Below are positions 1-8,367 of a stretch of 64,000 nucleotides of DNA, one piece after another. Location: NCBI RefSeq assembly GCF_010550245.1, contig NZ_JAAGLU010000016.1, positions 1-64,000 of the forward strand, written 5' to 3'. Positions within the stretch are counted from its first letter, which is position 1. Every line of letters begins with the position of its first letter. Made by a program: the position numbers and the translations under genes. The notes under the pieces were generated by a model that saw only the letters and a program-made list of their open reading frames with translations, made no database searches and was not told the DNA's origin. This DNA comes from Streptomyces sp. SID12501. GTDB taxonomy: Bacteria > Actinomycetota > Actinomycetes > Streptomycetales > Streptomycetaceae.

Positions 1-39
1 AACGGGGAGATGAACTCCCACTCGGCATCCGAAAGTTGA
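1..39 (+). CDS. C-terminal tail of an unidentified ORF entering from the left
   Basis: The first bases read in frame as NGEMNSHSASES followed by TGA at 37-39. Only twelve residues are inside the window, so the protein cannot be identified. The MFS gene on the opposite strand stops resembling an MFS protein at about 118-120, so this tail probably belongs to the DNA that interrupted it, most simply a transposase gene of an insertion sequence. That is inference from context; the residues themselves are not diagnostic. Confidence 0.3.
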   Translation, partial: NGEMNSHSASES

Positions 40-70
40 GGTCGAGACACCCCACCGTTTTACTCCAGGA

Positions 71-94
71 CCCCCGGCTTTCCCACACCGGGGG
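71..94. terminator. GC-rich hairpin after the left-edge ORF
   Basis: A perfect 7-bp inverted repeat, CCCCCGG at 71-77 and CCGGGGG at 88-94, with a 10-nt loop. It lies 32 nt after the stop codon of the ORF entering from the left. It could be that gene's terminator or part of the end structure of an insertion element. Confidence 0.35.
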
Positions 95-117
95 CTCACC
101 AGATCACGACTCCACAC

Positions 118-615
118 AGGCCCTAGGACCGCCCCTATGGTGGTCGCCCACACGACGTTCGAGATGGCCCGGGCCCGCCGGTCCGCCTCGGCGAGATCGG
201 CGGCCGCGAACCGCGCCCCCAGATTCGCCGACGAGGCCGCACCGAACCCGGCCATGCCGCACAGCAGCAGCGGAAAACTGTCGATGACCGCCGCGAACAC
301 GACGACGCCCGCCCCCAGGGCCCCGACGAGATACCCCAGGATCAGCCCGGGGCGCCGCCCGCGCGCGGTCATCAGCGCCGCCATCGGCAGCGACGCCACC
401 GCCGTGCCCGTGACCATCGCGGTGGGCGCGAGCCCGGACAGCGACTCGGTACCGCTGATCCGCTGGGCCAGTACGGAAGCGAGTGCGACGCCGGTGGCAA
501 CCCCGAGCCCGCCGAGGATCTGGCTCGCGACCAGCACACCGGAGACCCGGCGCCGCAACGCGGCCAGCTGCTCGCCCGCCACGGGCACGCCGACGCTCCG
601 GTCGACGGCGGTCAT
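118..615 (-). pseudogene. MFS transporter, truncated at its 3' side by foreign DNA
   Basis: Starting at the ATG complementary to 613-615 (MTAVDRSVGVPVAGEQLAAL), the minus strand encodes about 166 residues typical of a major facilitator N-terminal half: alternating hydrophobic helices, an ARGRRPG loop after helix 2-3, and the segment SNVVWATTIGAVLGP. After GP, near 118, the same frame continues into WSRDLVSPRCGKAGG, which is not transporter-like, and it runs out of the window without a stop. The junction carries a CTA leucine codon and the palindrome CCTAGG (122-127). A normal family member has about 400 residues, so this one lacks more than half. An insertion event is the simplest explanation; the rest of the gene may lie beyond the inserted DNA. 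Confidence 0.6.
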
Positions 616-771
616 CGTGGCCCGCACGCGTGGGCGAAAGACATGATCACTGGCACGGCCCCCCTGCTTCCGCACAGCATTCCCCCTACGGAACCTCTTC
701 CCGTACGGGACTGTCCCCTCGTACCGATGCCTCCCTACCGATGAAACCCGTGGGTCCCGCGGCGGAAACCC

Positions 772-1347
772 TCAGAACAGGGGCTCGGGCAGCACTCCTT
801 CGAGTGCGAGCAGCTTCCGCTTGGTCTCCAGGCCGCCCCCGAACCCGCCGAGGCCGCCATGGCTCTCCACAACCCGATGGCACGGCACCACGACCGGCAG
901 CGGATTGGCGCCCATGGCCGCGCCGACCGCCTGCGCCGCGCCGGGCCGGCCGACCCGGTCGGCCAGGTCGCCGTACCCGACGACAGCGCCGTACGGCACA
1001 CCTGACGCGAGTTCTCGCAGCACCTGCCGGTTGAATCCGGAGATCAGAGACCAGTCGAGCAGCAGTTCGAAATCGTGCAGCTCGCCCGCGAAATACGCCG
1101 CGAACTGACGTATCGCCTCGGCCAGGAGCGGTGACCCGGGCGCCTCGACGGGCTCCGCGCCCAGCCGGGAGGCGAGCCGCTCGACAGTCTTGTCGCGCAC
1201 CGGATCCGTGGCATGGAACACCACGTTCACCAGGCCCTCGTGCGTCGCGGCCAGCAGCAGTGGGCCGATGTCGGTGCCGACAACCGCCCACACGACCCGC
1301 TGCCGGTTCTCCGGGTCCTGCCGCTCGTCCCGCCCGTGGCTGTCCAT
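772..1347 (-). CDS. ogt: methylated-DNA--protein-cysteine S-methyltransferase
   Basis: A 191-residue suicide repair protein that transfers alkyl groups from O6-alkylguanine in DNA to its own cysteine. The active-site motif PCHRV is clear (Cys about 156), preceded by the helix-turn-helix-like region VPYGAVVGYGDLADRVG and followed by GGFGGGLETKRKLLALEG, which is the family's C-terminal signature. The N-terminal ribonuclease-like fold (GPLLLAATHEGLVNVVF) is intact and the length is normal. The ATG at 1345-1347 (MDSHGRDERQ) is chosen because a damage-type promoter has its -10 element six bases upstream, giving a leaderless mRNA. The open frame extends further upstream, but that part has no family similarity. 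Confidence 0.93.
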   Translation of the reverse strand: MDSHGRDERQDPENRQRVVWAVVGTDIGPLLLAATHEGLVNVVFHATDPVRDKTVERLASRLGAEPVEAPGSPLLAEAIRQFAAYFAGELHDFELLLDWSLISGFNRQVLRELASGVPYGAVVGYGDLADRVGRPGAAQAVGAAMGANPLPVVVPCHRVVESHGGLGGFGGGLETKRKLLALEGVLPEPLF

Positions 1348-1353
1348 GCGCCC

Positions 1354-1376
1354 ACCGTACGACCCGCCACTGACAA
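1354..1376 (-). promoter_or_regulatory. RecA-NDp/PafBC-type promoter of the alkyltransferase gene
   Basis: Read on the minus strand: TTGTCAGTG (1376-1368), eight bases, then TACGGT (1359-1354). This fits, from memory, the mycobacterial RecA-independent damage promoter tTGTCRgtg-N8-TAnnnT exactly. The expected transcription start is at or within a base of the A of the ATG at 1347, so no ribosome binding site would be transcribed. Five further copies of this architecture lie in the window. Confidence 0.75.
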
Positions 1377-1539
1377 CACCCGGCGCGCGGTTCGAGCGGG
1401 CGTGGACGGTCGACGAGTGACAGTGGAGTGACAACGGAAAAAGAGGTGCCGCACAGACGCGGATTGAACGGAGTTGCCCGAGTCCACACACTCCTGCCGC
1501 ACAAGTGGGTCAAGGTCGTGTTTCTTTGCCGGAAAATCG

Positions 1540-1568
1540 TTCGACCCTTCCGGAGCCAGTCATACTCT
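1540..1568 (+). promoter_or_regulatory. possible housekeeping promoter for the MHYT gene
   Basis: TTCGAC at 1540-1545 and TACTCT at 1563-1568 are separated by 17 bp, acceptable -35 and -10 boxes for a major vegetative sigma factor, about 90 nt before the MHYT gene. The rest of the 310-bp divergent region 1348-1657 holds the alkyltransferase promoter and a short direct repeat of GAGTGACA near 1415-1433; I see no gene in it. Confidence 0.4.
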
Positions 1569-1657
1569 CTGCCACAACCCTGACCGCTGGCCGGTCCTGG
1601 GGCAGGGGAGCGTTTCGGAGAATTCCGGGATGCAACAGGGCGGAAGGGCAGCCGCAC

Positions 1658-2524
1658 ATGCAGGGCACGGTCGACGGATTCAGCTACGGACTCGTCACCC
1701 CGCTGGTGGCCTACCTCATGGCCTGCCTGGGCGGTGCGCTGGGCCTGCGCTGCACCACCAGATCGATGCTGGTCGCCCAGTCGTGGCGACCGGGCTGGCT
1801 GGCGCTCGGCTCGGCCGCGATCGGCTCCGGCATATGGACCATGCACTTCGTCGCGATGATGGGGTTCACCGTCGAGGAGACCCCGATCAACTACGACAGA
1901 GGGCTGACCTTCGCCAGCCTGGGCGTCGCCATCCTCATGGTCGGTGTCGGGATCTTCATCGTCGGCTACCGGGGCGCGAGCGGAACGGCACTGTTCACCG
2001 GGGGCACCATCACGGGCCTCGGCATCGCCTCGATGCACTACCTGGGCATGGCCGGAATGCGCCTCAACGGGAAGCTGGAGTACAACACCTTCACCGTCTC
2101 CGCCTCGGTCGTGATAGCCGTCGTGGCCGCCACCGCCGCACTGTGGGCGGCCGGGCAGATCCGCGGCTTCCTGTGGAGCGTGGGCGCCAGCCTCGTCATG
2201 GGACTCGCCGTCAGCGGCATGCACTACACGGGCATGGCCGCCCTGCGGGTCCACCTCCACACCGCGCCCGGGAGTCCGGACGGAGACTCGCCCGCCACCC
2301 TGCTCGCCCCTTTGACGATCGGCCCGCTGGCCTTCCTCCTGCTGGCCGGCGTCGTCGTGCTGTTCGACCCGCTGATGGTCATGGGCAAGCCCGGGCGTCG
2401 CCCCGCCGACAACAAGCCCGGCATCCCGGCCCACCCGGCCGTCCCGCACCCCGGTCGACGCCTCCCGCCGCGCCCCGGCCGGCGGCACGAGCACCGCAGC
2501 TCCCGCACCCCGCAGAACCGGTGA
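1658..2524 (+). CDS. MHYT-domain integral membrane protein
   Basis: A 288-residue protein with about seven hydrophobic segments between residues 8 and 250. It carries the three signature repeats of the MHYT domain, MHFVAM (about 62-67), MHYLGM (126-131) and MHYTGM (188-193), each near a membrane face. In other bacteria the domain precedes GGDEF/EAL modules and has been proposed to sense oxygen, CO or NO through bound metal. Here it stands alone, followed by a proline/arginine-rich cytoplasmic tail (about 250-288), with no output domain. The ATG is preceded by GGAAGGGC. Its signal and partner are not evident from the neighbours. Confidence 0.85.
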   Translation: MQGTVDGFSYGLVTPLVAYLMACLGGALGLRCTTRSMLVAQSWRPGWLALGSAAIGSGIWTMHFVAMMGFTVEETPINYDRGLTFASLGVAILMVGVGIFIVGYRGASGTALFTGGTITGLGIASMHYLGMAGMRLNGKLEYNTFTVSASVVIAVVAATAALWAAGQIRGFLWSVGASLVMGLAVSGMHYTGMAALRVHLHTAPGSPDGDSPATLLAPLTIGPLAFLLLAGVVVLFDPLMVMGKPGRRPADNKPGIPAHPAVPHPGRRLPPRPGRRHEHRSSRTPQNR

Positions 2525-2553
2525 TCGGGGCCCGTTGATGCTCCTATTGGCTG

Positions 2554-3114
2554 TCAAGCGGCTTGGAGCCAGTCGCGGTAGGCGCGGGTGAGGTCGTCGT
2601 CTCGGCGGATTCCGCGTTCGAGGGTGGAGATGGTGGCGGGCCAGACTCCGAGGTGTTGTGCCGCAGCGGTGAGGGTGAGGTTCTTGGACTGCCGCAGGGG
2701 CCGTAGGTCGGCGATACCGGGGACGGTGACCGTGGTGGTCAGGCAGCGGAACACCTCCCGGGCGATGGCCCGTTTCAGGAGCCGGATGATTTCCTTCTTG
2801 GTCCGTCCGGCGGCGCTCTGGCGCGTGACGTAGTCGCGGGTGCGGATATCGCTGGACATGCGGACCAGGGCGATGCGGTAGAGGGCGGCGTTGGCCTGCC
2901 GGTCGCCGCCGCGTGAGAGGCGGTGGCGGTTTGTCCGGCCGCTGGAGGCGGGCACCGGTGCGGTTCCGCAGAGGGCTGCGAAGGAGGCTTCGCTACGCAT
3001 GCGTTCGGGGTTGCCGCCTGCGGTGACGAGCAGCTGGGCCGCGGTGTCGGGGCCGACTCCGTAGACGGCCCGCAGGCCGGGGTTGTGGACGGTGACCTGG
3101 CCGGCGGAAGCCAT
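2554..3114 (-). mobile_element. IS110-family transposase, 5'-truncated remnant
   Basis: A 186-residue frame contains the C-terminal Transposase_20 region of IS110 enzymes: GVGPDTAAQLLVTAGGNPER, then GTAPVPASSGRTNRHRLSRG and GGDRQANAALYRIALVRM, and the KKEIIRLLKRAIAREVF helix. A complete enzyme has roughly 340-400 residues with an N-terminal RuvC-like DEDD domain. That half is missing and nothing upstream to 3245 resembles it. The last 50 residues (LRQSKNLTLTAAAQHLGVWP and on) form a helix-turn-helix-like tail known in some Streptomyces IS110 members. The remnant should be inactive. Its broken 5' end lies about 100 bp from the uvrB promoter. Confidence 0.85.
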
Positions 3115-3216
3115 GAGAACAGGTCCCGGCGGCCGGACAGAACAACGGGAAGACAGCCCAGCAGGACGTCAGTCAGTGGGAGAGCCACGACCACCGGAAC
3201 CTGAGTACCAGCATCA

Positions 3217-3239
3217 ATGTCAGTGGGGGGTCGTACGGT
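3217..3239 (+). promoter_or_regulatory. RecA-NDp/PafBC-type promoter of uvrB
   Basis: ATGTCAGTG (3217-3225), eight bases, then TACGGT (3234-3239). Only the first base differs from the ideal tTGTCRgtg-N8-TAnnnT. The uvrB ATG begins at 3246, six bases after the -10 box, so transcription should start at the start codon (leaderless). Confidence 0.72.
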
Positions 3240-3245
3240 GGATGC

Positions 3246-5372
3246 ATGCGGCCTGTTTCCAAGATCGAACGCACGGTGGCGCCCTTCGAGGTCATCAGCC
3301 CCTACCAGCCGAGCGGTGACCAGCCGGCTGCCATCGCCGAGCTGGCTCGGCGTATCGAAGCAGGTGAGAAGGACGTCGTGCTCCTCGGCGCGACCGGCAC
3401 CGGCAAGTCCGCCACCACCGCGTGGATGATCGAGAAGCTTCAGCGCCCCACGCTCGTCATGGCGCCGAACAAGACCCTGGCCGCCCAACTGGCGAACGAG
3501 TTCAGGGAACTCCTCCCGAACAACGCCGTCGAGTACTTCGTCTCGTACTACGACTACTACCAGCCCGAGGCGTACGTCCCCCAGTCGGACACCTACATCG
3601 AGAAGGACTCCTCGATCAACGAGGAGGTCGAACGCCTGCGCCACTCCGCGACCAACTCGCTGCTCACCCGGCGGGACGTGATCGTGGTCGCCTCCGTGTC
3701 CTGCATCTACGGCCTCGGTACTCCGCAGGAGTACGTGGACCGGATGGTCCCCCTCAAGGTCGGCGAGGAGATCGACCGGGACCAGCTGCTGCGCCGCTTC
3801 GTCGACATCCAGTACACGCGCAACGACCTGGCCTTCACCCGCGGCACGTTCCGCGTGCGCGGCGACACCATCGAGATCTTCCCGGTCTACGAGGAGCTGG
3901 CCGTCCGCATCGAGATGTTCGGCGACGAGATCGAGGCCCTCTCCACCCTCCACCCGCTCACCGGCGAGATCATCAGCGAAGACGAGCACATGTACGTCTT
4001 CCCTGCCACGCACTACGTGGCAGGGCCGGAGCGCACCGCGCGGGCCGTCAACGACATCGAGAAGGAACTCGCCGAGCGTCTCGCCGAACTGGAGAAGCAG
4101 AACAAGCTCCTGGAGGCCCAGCGCCTGCGGATGCGGACGACGTACGACCTCGAGATGCTCCGCCAGATCGGCTCATGCTCCGGAGTCGAGAACTACTCGA
4201 TGCACTTCGACGGCCGCCTCCCCGGCTCCCCGCCGAACACCCTGATCGACTACTTCCCGGACGACTTCCTGCTCGTCATCGACGAGTCACACAACACGGT
4301 CCCGCAGATCGGCGCCATGTACGAGGGCGACGCGTCCCGCAAGCGCACACTCGTCGACCACGGCTTCCGGCTGCCCTCAGCGCTGGACAACCGCCCCCTG
4401 AAGTGGGAGGAGTTCCAAAAGCGCATCGGACAGACCGTCTACCTGTCGGCGACCCCCGGCAAGTACGAGCTGTCCCGTGGCGACGGCTTTGTCGAGCAGA
4501 TCATCCGCCCCACCGGCCTCATCGACCCCGAGGTCGTCGTCAAGCCCACCGAGGGCCAGATCGACGACCTGGTGCACGAGATCCGCACGCGCGCCGAGAA
4601 GGACGAGCGTGTCCTGGTCACCACGCTCACCAAGAAGATGGCCGAGGACCTCACCGACTACTTCCTGGAACTCGGCATCCAGGTCCGCTATCTGCACAGC
4701 GACGTCGACACCCTGCGCCGGATCGAGCTGCTGCGCGAACTGCGCGCCGGCGAGTTCGACGTCCTGGTCGGCATCAACCTCCTCCGGGAGGGTCTCGACC
4801 TTCCGGAGGTGTCCCTGGTGTCGATCCTCGACGCCGACAAGCAGGGCTTCCTGCGCTCCGCCACCTCCCTGATCCAGACCATCGGCCGCGCGGCGCGCAA
4901 TGTGTCCGGCCAGGTCCACATGTACGCGGACAAGATCACCCCGGCGATGGAGCAGGCCATCGACGAGACCAACCGCCGCCGTGAGAAGCAGGTCGCGTAC
5001 AACAAGGAGCGGGGCATCGACCCGCAGCCGCTCCGCAAGAAGATCAACGACATCGTCGCGCAGATCGCCCGCGAGGACGTCGACACGGAACAGCTCCTCG
5101 GCTCGGGTTACCGCAAGTCGAAGGACGGCAAGGCCCCGGTGCCCGCGCTCGGCAAGGCGGCCAGGGGAGCCCGGGCAGGCAAGGGCAAGGCCGGGGAGAC
5201 GGTGCCGACGGACCGCCCCGCGGCCGAACTCGCCGACCAGATCGAGGAGATGACGGCACGGATGCGCGCCGCCGCGGCCGACCTGCAGTTCGAGGTCGCC
5301 GCCCGGCTGCGCGACGAGGTGTCGGAGATGAAGAAGGAACTGCGGCAGATGAAGGAGGCGGGCATCGCCTGA
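3246..5372 (+). CDS. uvrB: excinuclease ABC subunit B (UvrB)
   Basis: A 708-residue DNA-damage verification helicase of nucleotide excision repair; it receives DNA from UvrA and recruits UvrC. Visible parts: Walker A GATGTGKS at about residues 48-55, the beta-hairpin YDYYQPEAYVPQSDTYIEKD that clamps one strand, the helicase motif DESH (about 346-349), the motif V/VI region LREGLDLPEVSL and QTIGRAARN, and the C-terminal UVR motif (FEVAARLRDEVSEMKKEL) that binds UvrC. An alanine/lysine/glycine-rich linker of about 40 residues separates the helicase body from the UVR motif. The start MRPVSKIERTVAPF is set by the leaderless promoter, since there is no good Shine-Dalgarno. A small hairpin, CACGGG/CCCGTG at 5379-5393, follows the stop. 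Confidence 0.98.
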   Translation: MRPVSKIERTVAPFEVISPYQPSGDQPAAIAELARRIEAGEKDVVLLGATGTGKSATTAWMIEKLQRPTLVMAPNKTLAAQLANEFRELLPNNAVEYFVSYYDYYQPEAYVPQSDTYIEKDSSINEEVERLRHSATNSLLTRRDVIVVASVSCIYGLGTPQEYVDRMVPLKVGEEIDRDQLLRRFVDIQYTRNDLAFTRGTFRVRGDTIEIFPVYEELAVRIEMFGDEIEALSTLHPLTGEIISEDEHMYVFPATHYVAGPERTARAVNDIEKELAERLAELEKQNKLLEAQRLRMRTTYDLEMLRQIGSCSGVENYSMHFDGRLPGSPPNTLIDYFPDDFLLVIDESHNTVPQIGAMYEGDASRKRTLVDHGFRLPSALDNRPLKWEEFQKRIGQTVYLSATPGKYELSRGDGFVEQIIRPTGLIDPEVVVKPTEGQIDDLVHEIRTRAEKDERVLVTTLTKKMAEDLTDYFLELGIQVRYLHSDVDTLRRIELLRELRAGEFDVLVGINLLREGLDLPEVSLVSILDADKQGFLRSATSLIQTIGRAARNVSGQVHMYADKITPAMEQAIDETNRRREKQVAYNKERGIDPQPLRKKINDIVAQIAREDVDTEQLLGSGYRKSKDGKAPVPALGKAARGARAGKGKAGETVPTDRPAAELADQIEEMTARMRAAAADLQFEVAARLRDEVSEMKKELRQMKEAGIA

Positions 5373-5496
5373 CTGCCGCACGGGACACCCGTGGTGCCGG
5401 CCGTCGCACCGGAAGGGCACCCCGACCGGTGTCCGTGAGCTGCGTCGTACTCGCAGTGTTGCAAGACCGACACAAAGTGCGCCCGAGGCTTCGGCA

Positions 5497-5519
5497 CTGT
5501 CAGTGCCCCTGCGTAGGGT
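5497..5519 (+). promoter_or_regulatory. RecA-NDp/PafBC-type promoter ahead of terD
   Basis: CTGTCAGTG (5497-5505), eight bases, then TAGGGT (5514-5519). Same architecture as at the uvr genes. Transcription would start near 5526, leaving about 50 nt of leader before the terD start, which includes an AGAGGGGAA ribosome binding site. Confidence 0.68.
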
Positions 5520-5575
5520 TCAGGTCATCCGCGGACCCCGCGGAAACAGGGGACGGCTCGAGAGGGGAACAGCGC

Positions 5576-6187
5576 GTGGTGGACGTATCCAAGGGTGGAA
5601 CGCCCAGTGGCAGCGTCAATCTGACCAAGGGTCAGGCCATCAACCTGCAGAAGAACGACGGGGGCACCCTGACCGCGGTGCGGATGGGCCTCGGTTGGCA
5701 GGCGGCTCCCCGGCGTGGCCTGTTCGGCTCCCGTACGCGGGAGATCGACCTCGACGCCTCTGCCGTGTTGTTCGCCGACAAGCAGCCCGTCGACGTCGTG
5801 TTCTTCCGTCATCTGGTGAGCGACGACGGTTCCGTGCGGCACACCGGTGACAACCTCGTCGGCGGTGTCGGCCAGGGTGGTGACGACGAGGCGATCCTCG
5901 TCGACCTGCCGCGGGTGCCGGTTCACATCGACCAGATCGTCTTCACCGTGAACTCGTTCACGGGCCAGACCTTCCAGGAGGTGCAGAACGCGTTCTGCCG
6001 TTTGGTCGACGAGACCAACGGTGACGAACTCGCCCGCTACACACTGGACGGCGGCGGCCAGTACACGGCCCAGATCATGGCGAAGGTGCACCGCGCGGGC
6101 ACCGGCTGGCAGATGACCGCCCTTGGCACGCCTGCCAACGGCCGCACCTTCCAGGACCTGATGCCCGCGATCCTGCCGCACCTGTAG
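5576..6187 (+). CDS. TerD-family stress protein
   Basis: A 203-residue TerD-domain protein (SVNLTKGQAINLQKNDGG at the N-terminus). The family binds Ca2+ through an acidic loop and is linked to tellurite and general stress resistance. The expected calcium segment is present at about residues 90-112 as TGDNLVGGVGQGGDDEAILV, but the usual GDGDDE core reads GQGGDDE, so one acidic ligand looks lost. Two tandem GTG codons (5576, 5579) are possible starts; the first is better spaced from AGGGGAAC. The next gene, also TerD-related, begins 52 bp downstream on the same strand, so the two are probably co-transcribed from the damage-type promoter. Confidence 0.9.
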   Translation: MVDVSKGGTPSGSVNLTKGQAINLQKNDGGTLTAVRMGLGWQAAPRRGLFGSRTREIDLDASAVLFADKQPVDVVFFRHLVSDDGSVRHTGDNLVGGVGQGGDDEAILVDLPRVPVHIDQIVFTVNSFTGQTFQEVQNAFCRLVDETNGDELARYTLDGGGQYTAQIMAKVHRAGTGWQMTALGTPANGRTFQDLMPAILPHL

Positions 6188-6239
6188 CCGGGCCCGGGCA
6201 GCGCACGGAACAACAGAACGACACGGGGGGACGAAGGCG

Positions 6240-8294
6240 ATGACGGCCGAGTTGGTCCGGGGGCAGAACCATCCGCTCTCCCAGGTCCGTCTCGAAGTGC
6301 GGATCTCGGCCGGCGCGCCGATCGTGGCCGGGGCCACGATCGGCGACGAGCAGGGCAAGGTCCACGGCGTCGAGTGGGTGGCTCATCCCGGTGCGCCCAC
6401 GCTTCCGGGCCTGGAGGTCTCCAAGCAGGCGGCGGCCGACCACCGGCTCGCCGTGGACCTGGGTGCCATGCCGGAGTCAGTGCACCGGATCAGCGTGCTG
6501 CTCGCTCTGCCGTCCGGTGTGGGCGGGCCCGTCCGCTTCGGCGCCGTCGCCGCACCCGTCGTCGCCGTCACCGGCCTCGACGGCACCGAGGTCGCCAGTT
6601 ACACGATCACGGGCCTGGAGTCCGAGTCGGCTGTGGTCGCCCTGGAGCTCTACCGCAGACAGGACGCCTGGAAGGTACGCGCCATCGGCCAGGGGTACTC
6701 CGGCGGCCTCACCGAACTCCTCACCGACCAGGGCCTCCCCGAGGCCCGTCGGCTCGCGGACGTCATCGACGCGGCGGTGGCCCAGGCCCACTCCCGCTCG
6801 GTCGCGCCCCCGCCGTCCCGCACGCAGGACGGCGACCGCACCCGCCGTACCGCGTCGTCCCCCGCACCCGCGCAGTCCGCGTCTCCGTACGCGGCTCAGG
6901 GATCGCAGGACACCCCGGTTCCCGGCGCACCGGAGCCGGTGAGCCCGGTGGTCCAGGGTGGCCAGGGCACTGGTTCCGCCCAACCCGCGTCACCGTACGA
7001 AGCCCAGGACCCGCCGCACACCCCGGCACAGGCCGACCCTTCTGGCCCCCCGCAGTCGTCCGCTCCCGCCGGAGCGCCGATCAACTACAGCCATCCCAGC
7101 CGTCGTACGGCCCCTCCGCCACCGGCCCCGCCGACCGCACCCCCGGCCCAGTCGGGACAGGCGGCGCGGCCGGTCGCGGGGGACGCCACCGGGTGGTCGA
7201 TGGACGAGCGGCTCTACAACCAGGTCTGGGGCATGTTCGAGGACCTGGCGCGTACCGTCGCCGCATACCGCAGCGCCGTGGACTTCGCCGACTCGCGCCT
7301 TGAAAAGGAGATCGACAAGGCGCTGGCCGATCCCCGAAGCCGGGTCGGCGGCCGGGGCGACGCCGCCCGGGAAGCGGCCCGTGCCAAGCAGGTCCAGCTC
7401 GTCGACCAGGCCCGCGCCGCCCTCGACCGCGACCTCTCCCAGCTCACCGCCGAGGCCGAGGTCGTCGAGCCCGCGCTGCCCCTGTCCTACGCGAGCTGGG
7501 ACAACCCTGTCTGGCACGGCTACCGCGTACCGATGGAGATGCCGATGGCGCTGCGGCTGGGCGACCTGAGGCTGCCCGAGAGCGACGAGCTGAGCATCCC
7601 GATGCTCGTCCGGCTGCCGTTGGAGCGCGGCCTGTGGATCGACAGCGGCGGTGAGTCCCTCGACGGTTCGTTCCTCGACTCCGACGAGCTGCGGCGGCTC
7701 GCCATGGAGATGGCGGTCACGCACGCCGCCCGGCTGCTCGCCGTCCATCCGGCGGGCGAATTCGCCGTGCACGTCATCGATCCGGCGGGTTCGGGCGCCC
7801 CGGCCCTCGGGCCGCTGGTGCGGACCGGTGTGCTCGCGGGTCCGCCCGCTGCCGGAGCGGCCGGTGTCGCGGACGTCCTGGGCCGGCTGACCCAGCGCGT
7901 CGACCTCGTGCAGATGGCGGTGCGTGGCGGCGCGGCCGACTCGCTGCCGCCCGACCTCGACACCGCTCAGCAGCTGTTGATCGTCAATGACTTCCCGCAC
8001 GGTTTCGACGACCGGGCGGTGACCCAGCTGCGCTATCTCGCGGACGAGGGCCCAGCCGTCGGCGTCCATCTGATGATGGTCGCGGACCGCGAGGACGCAG
8101 CGGCCTACGGACCGTTGCTCGACCCCCTCTGGCGTTCGCTCATGCGACTCACTCCGGTACCCGACGACCACCTTGCCGACCCGTGGGTCGGTCATGCGTG
8201 GACGTACGAGCCGTCGGTCGTCCCGCGTGGCAGCCAGGTGCTCCAGCAGGTGCTCAGCCAGGTCGCGGCGGCCCGCCGCTCATGGAACCGCTGA
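6240..8294 (+). CDS. TerD-like domain fused to a degenerate FtsK-like NTPase domain
   Basis: 684 residues in three parts. Residues 1-180 (LVRGQNHPLSQVRLEVRIS, then GLESESAVVALELYRRQDAW) resemble a TerD-type beta-sandwich. About 180-315 is a proline/alanine/serine-rich linker. About 318-684 has a helical segment (ERLYNQVWGMFEDLARTVAA; DSRLEKEIDKALADPRS) followed by a fold like the FtsK/SpoIIIE translocase core: GLWIDSGGESLDGSFLDSD where Walker A should be (about 464-482, no GKS/T), HVIDPAGSGAP (about 511-521) and LLIVNDFPHGFDD (about 578-590, Walker B-like). It should not hydrolyse ATP in the usual way and may be a scaffold. The role is unknown; context links it to terD. The GGGGGACGAAGGCG stretch before the ATG is a fair ribosome binding site. 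Confidence 0.8.
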   Translation: MTAELVRGQNHPLSQVRLEVRISAGAPIVAGATIGDEQGKVHGVEWVAHPGAPTLPGLEVSKQAAADHRLAVDLGAMPESVHRISVLLALPSGVGGPVRFGAVAAPVVAVTGLDGTEVASYTITGLESESAVVALELYRRQDAWKVRAIGQGYSGGLTELLTDQGLPEARRLADVIDAAVAQAHSRSVAPPPSRTQDGDRTRRTASSPAPAQSASPYAAQGSQDTPVPGAPEPVSPVVQGGQGTGSAQPASPYEAQDPPHTPAQADPSGPPQSSAPAGAPINYSHPSRRTAPPPPAPPTAPPAQSGQAARPVAGDATGWSMDERLYNQVWGMFEDLARTVAAYRSAVDFADSRLEKEIDKALADPRSRVGGRGDAAREAARAKQVQLVDQARAALDRDLSQLTAEAEVVEPALPLSYASWDNPVWHGYRVPMEMPMALRLGDLRLPESDELSIPMLVRLPLERGLWIDSGGESLDGSFLDSDELRRLAMEMAVTHAARLLAVHPAGEFAVHVIDPAGSGAPALGPLVRTGVLAGPPAAGAAGVADVLGRLTQRVDLVQMAVRGGAADSLPPDLDTAQQLLIVNDFPHGFDDRAVTQLRYLADEGPAVGVHLMMVADREDAAAYGPLLDPLWRSLMRLTPVPDDHLADPWVGHAWTYEPSVVPRGSQVLQQVLSQVAAARRSWNR

Positions 8295-8367
8295 CGCCTG
8301 CGGGCACTTCACCAAGCATCCGTAAAGTCTCCTGACCTGCGGACTTTGATTTTATTTTACCAATCTC

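Noticed and set aside
686..2557. A 623-codon open frame on the minus strand across the alkyltransferase and MHYT genes
   Set aside because: Its composition (Arg, Gly, Asp-rich without domains) is the usual antisense shadow in high-GC DNA; the real genes lie in other frames with clear motifs.
2554..3245. Bridge RNA of an IS110 element
   Set aside because: The 5' part of the element, where the guide RNA of IS110 would be encoded, is missing; no structured RNA is visible before uvrB.
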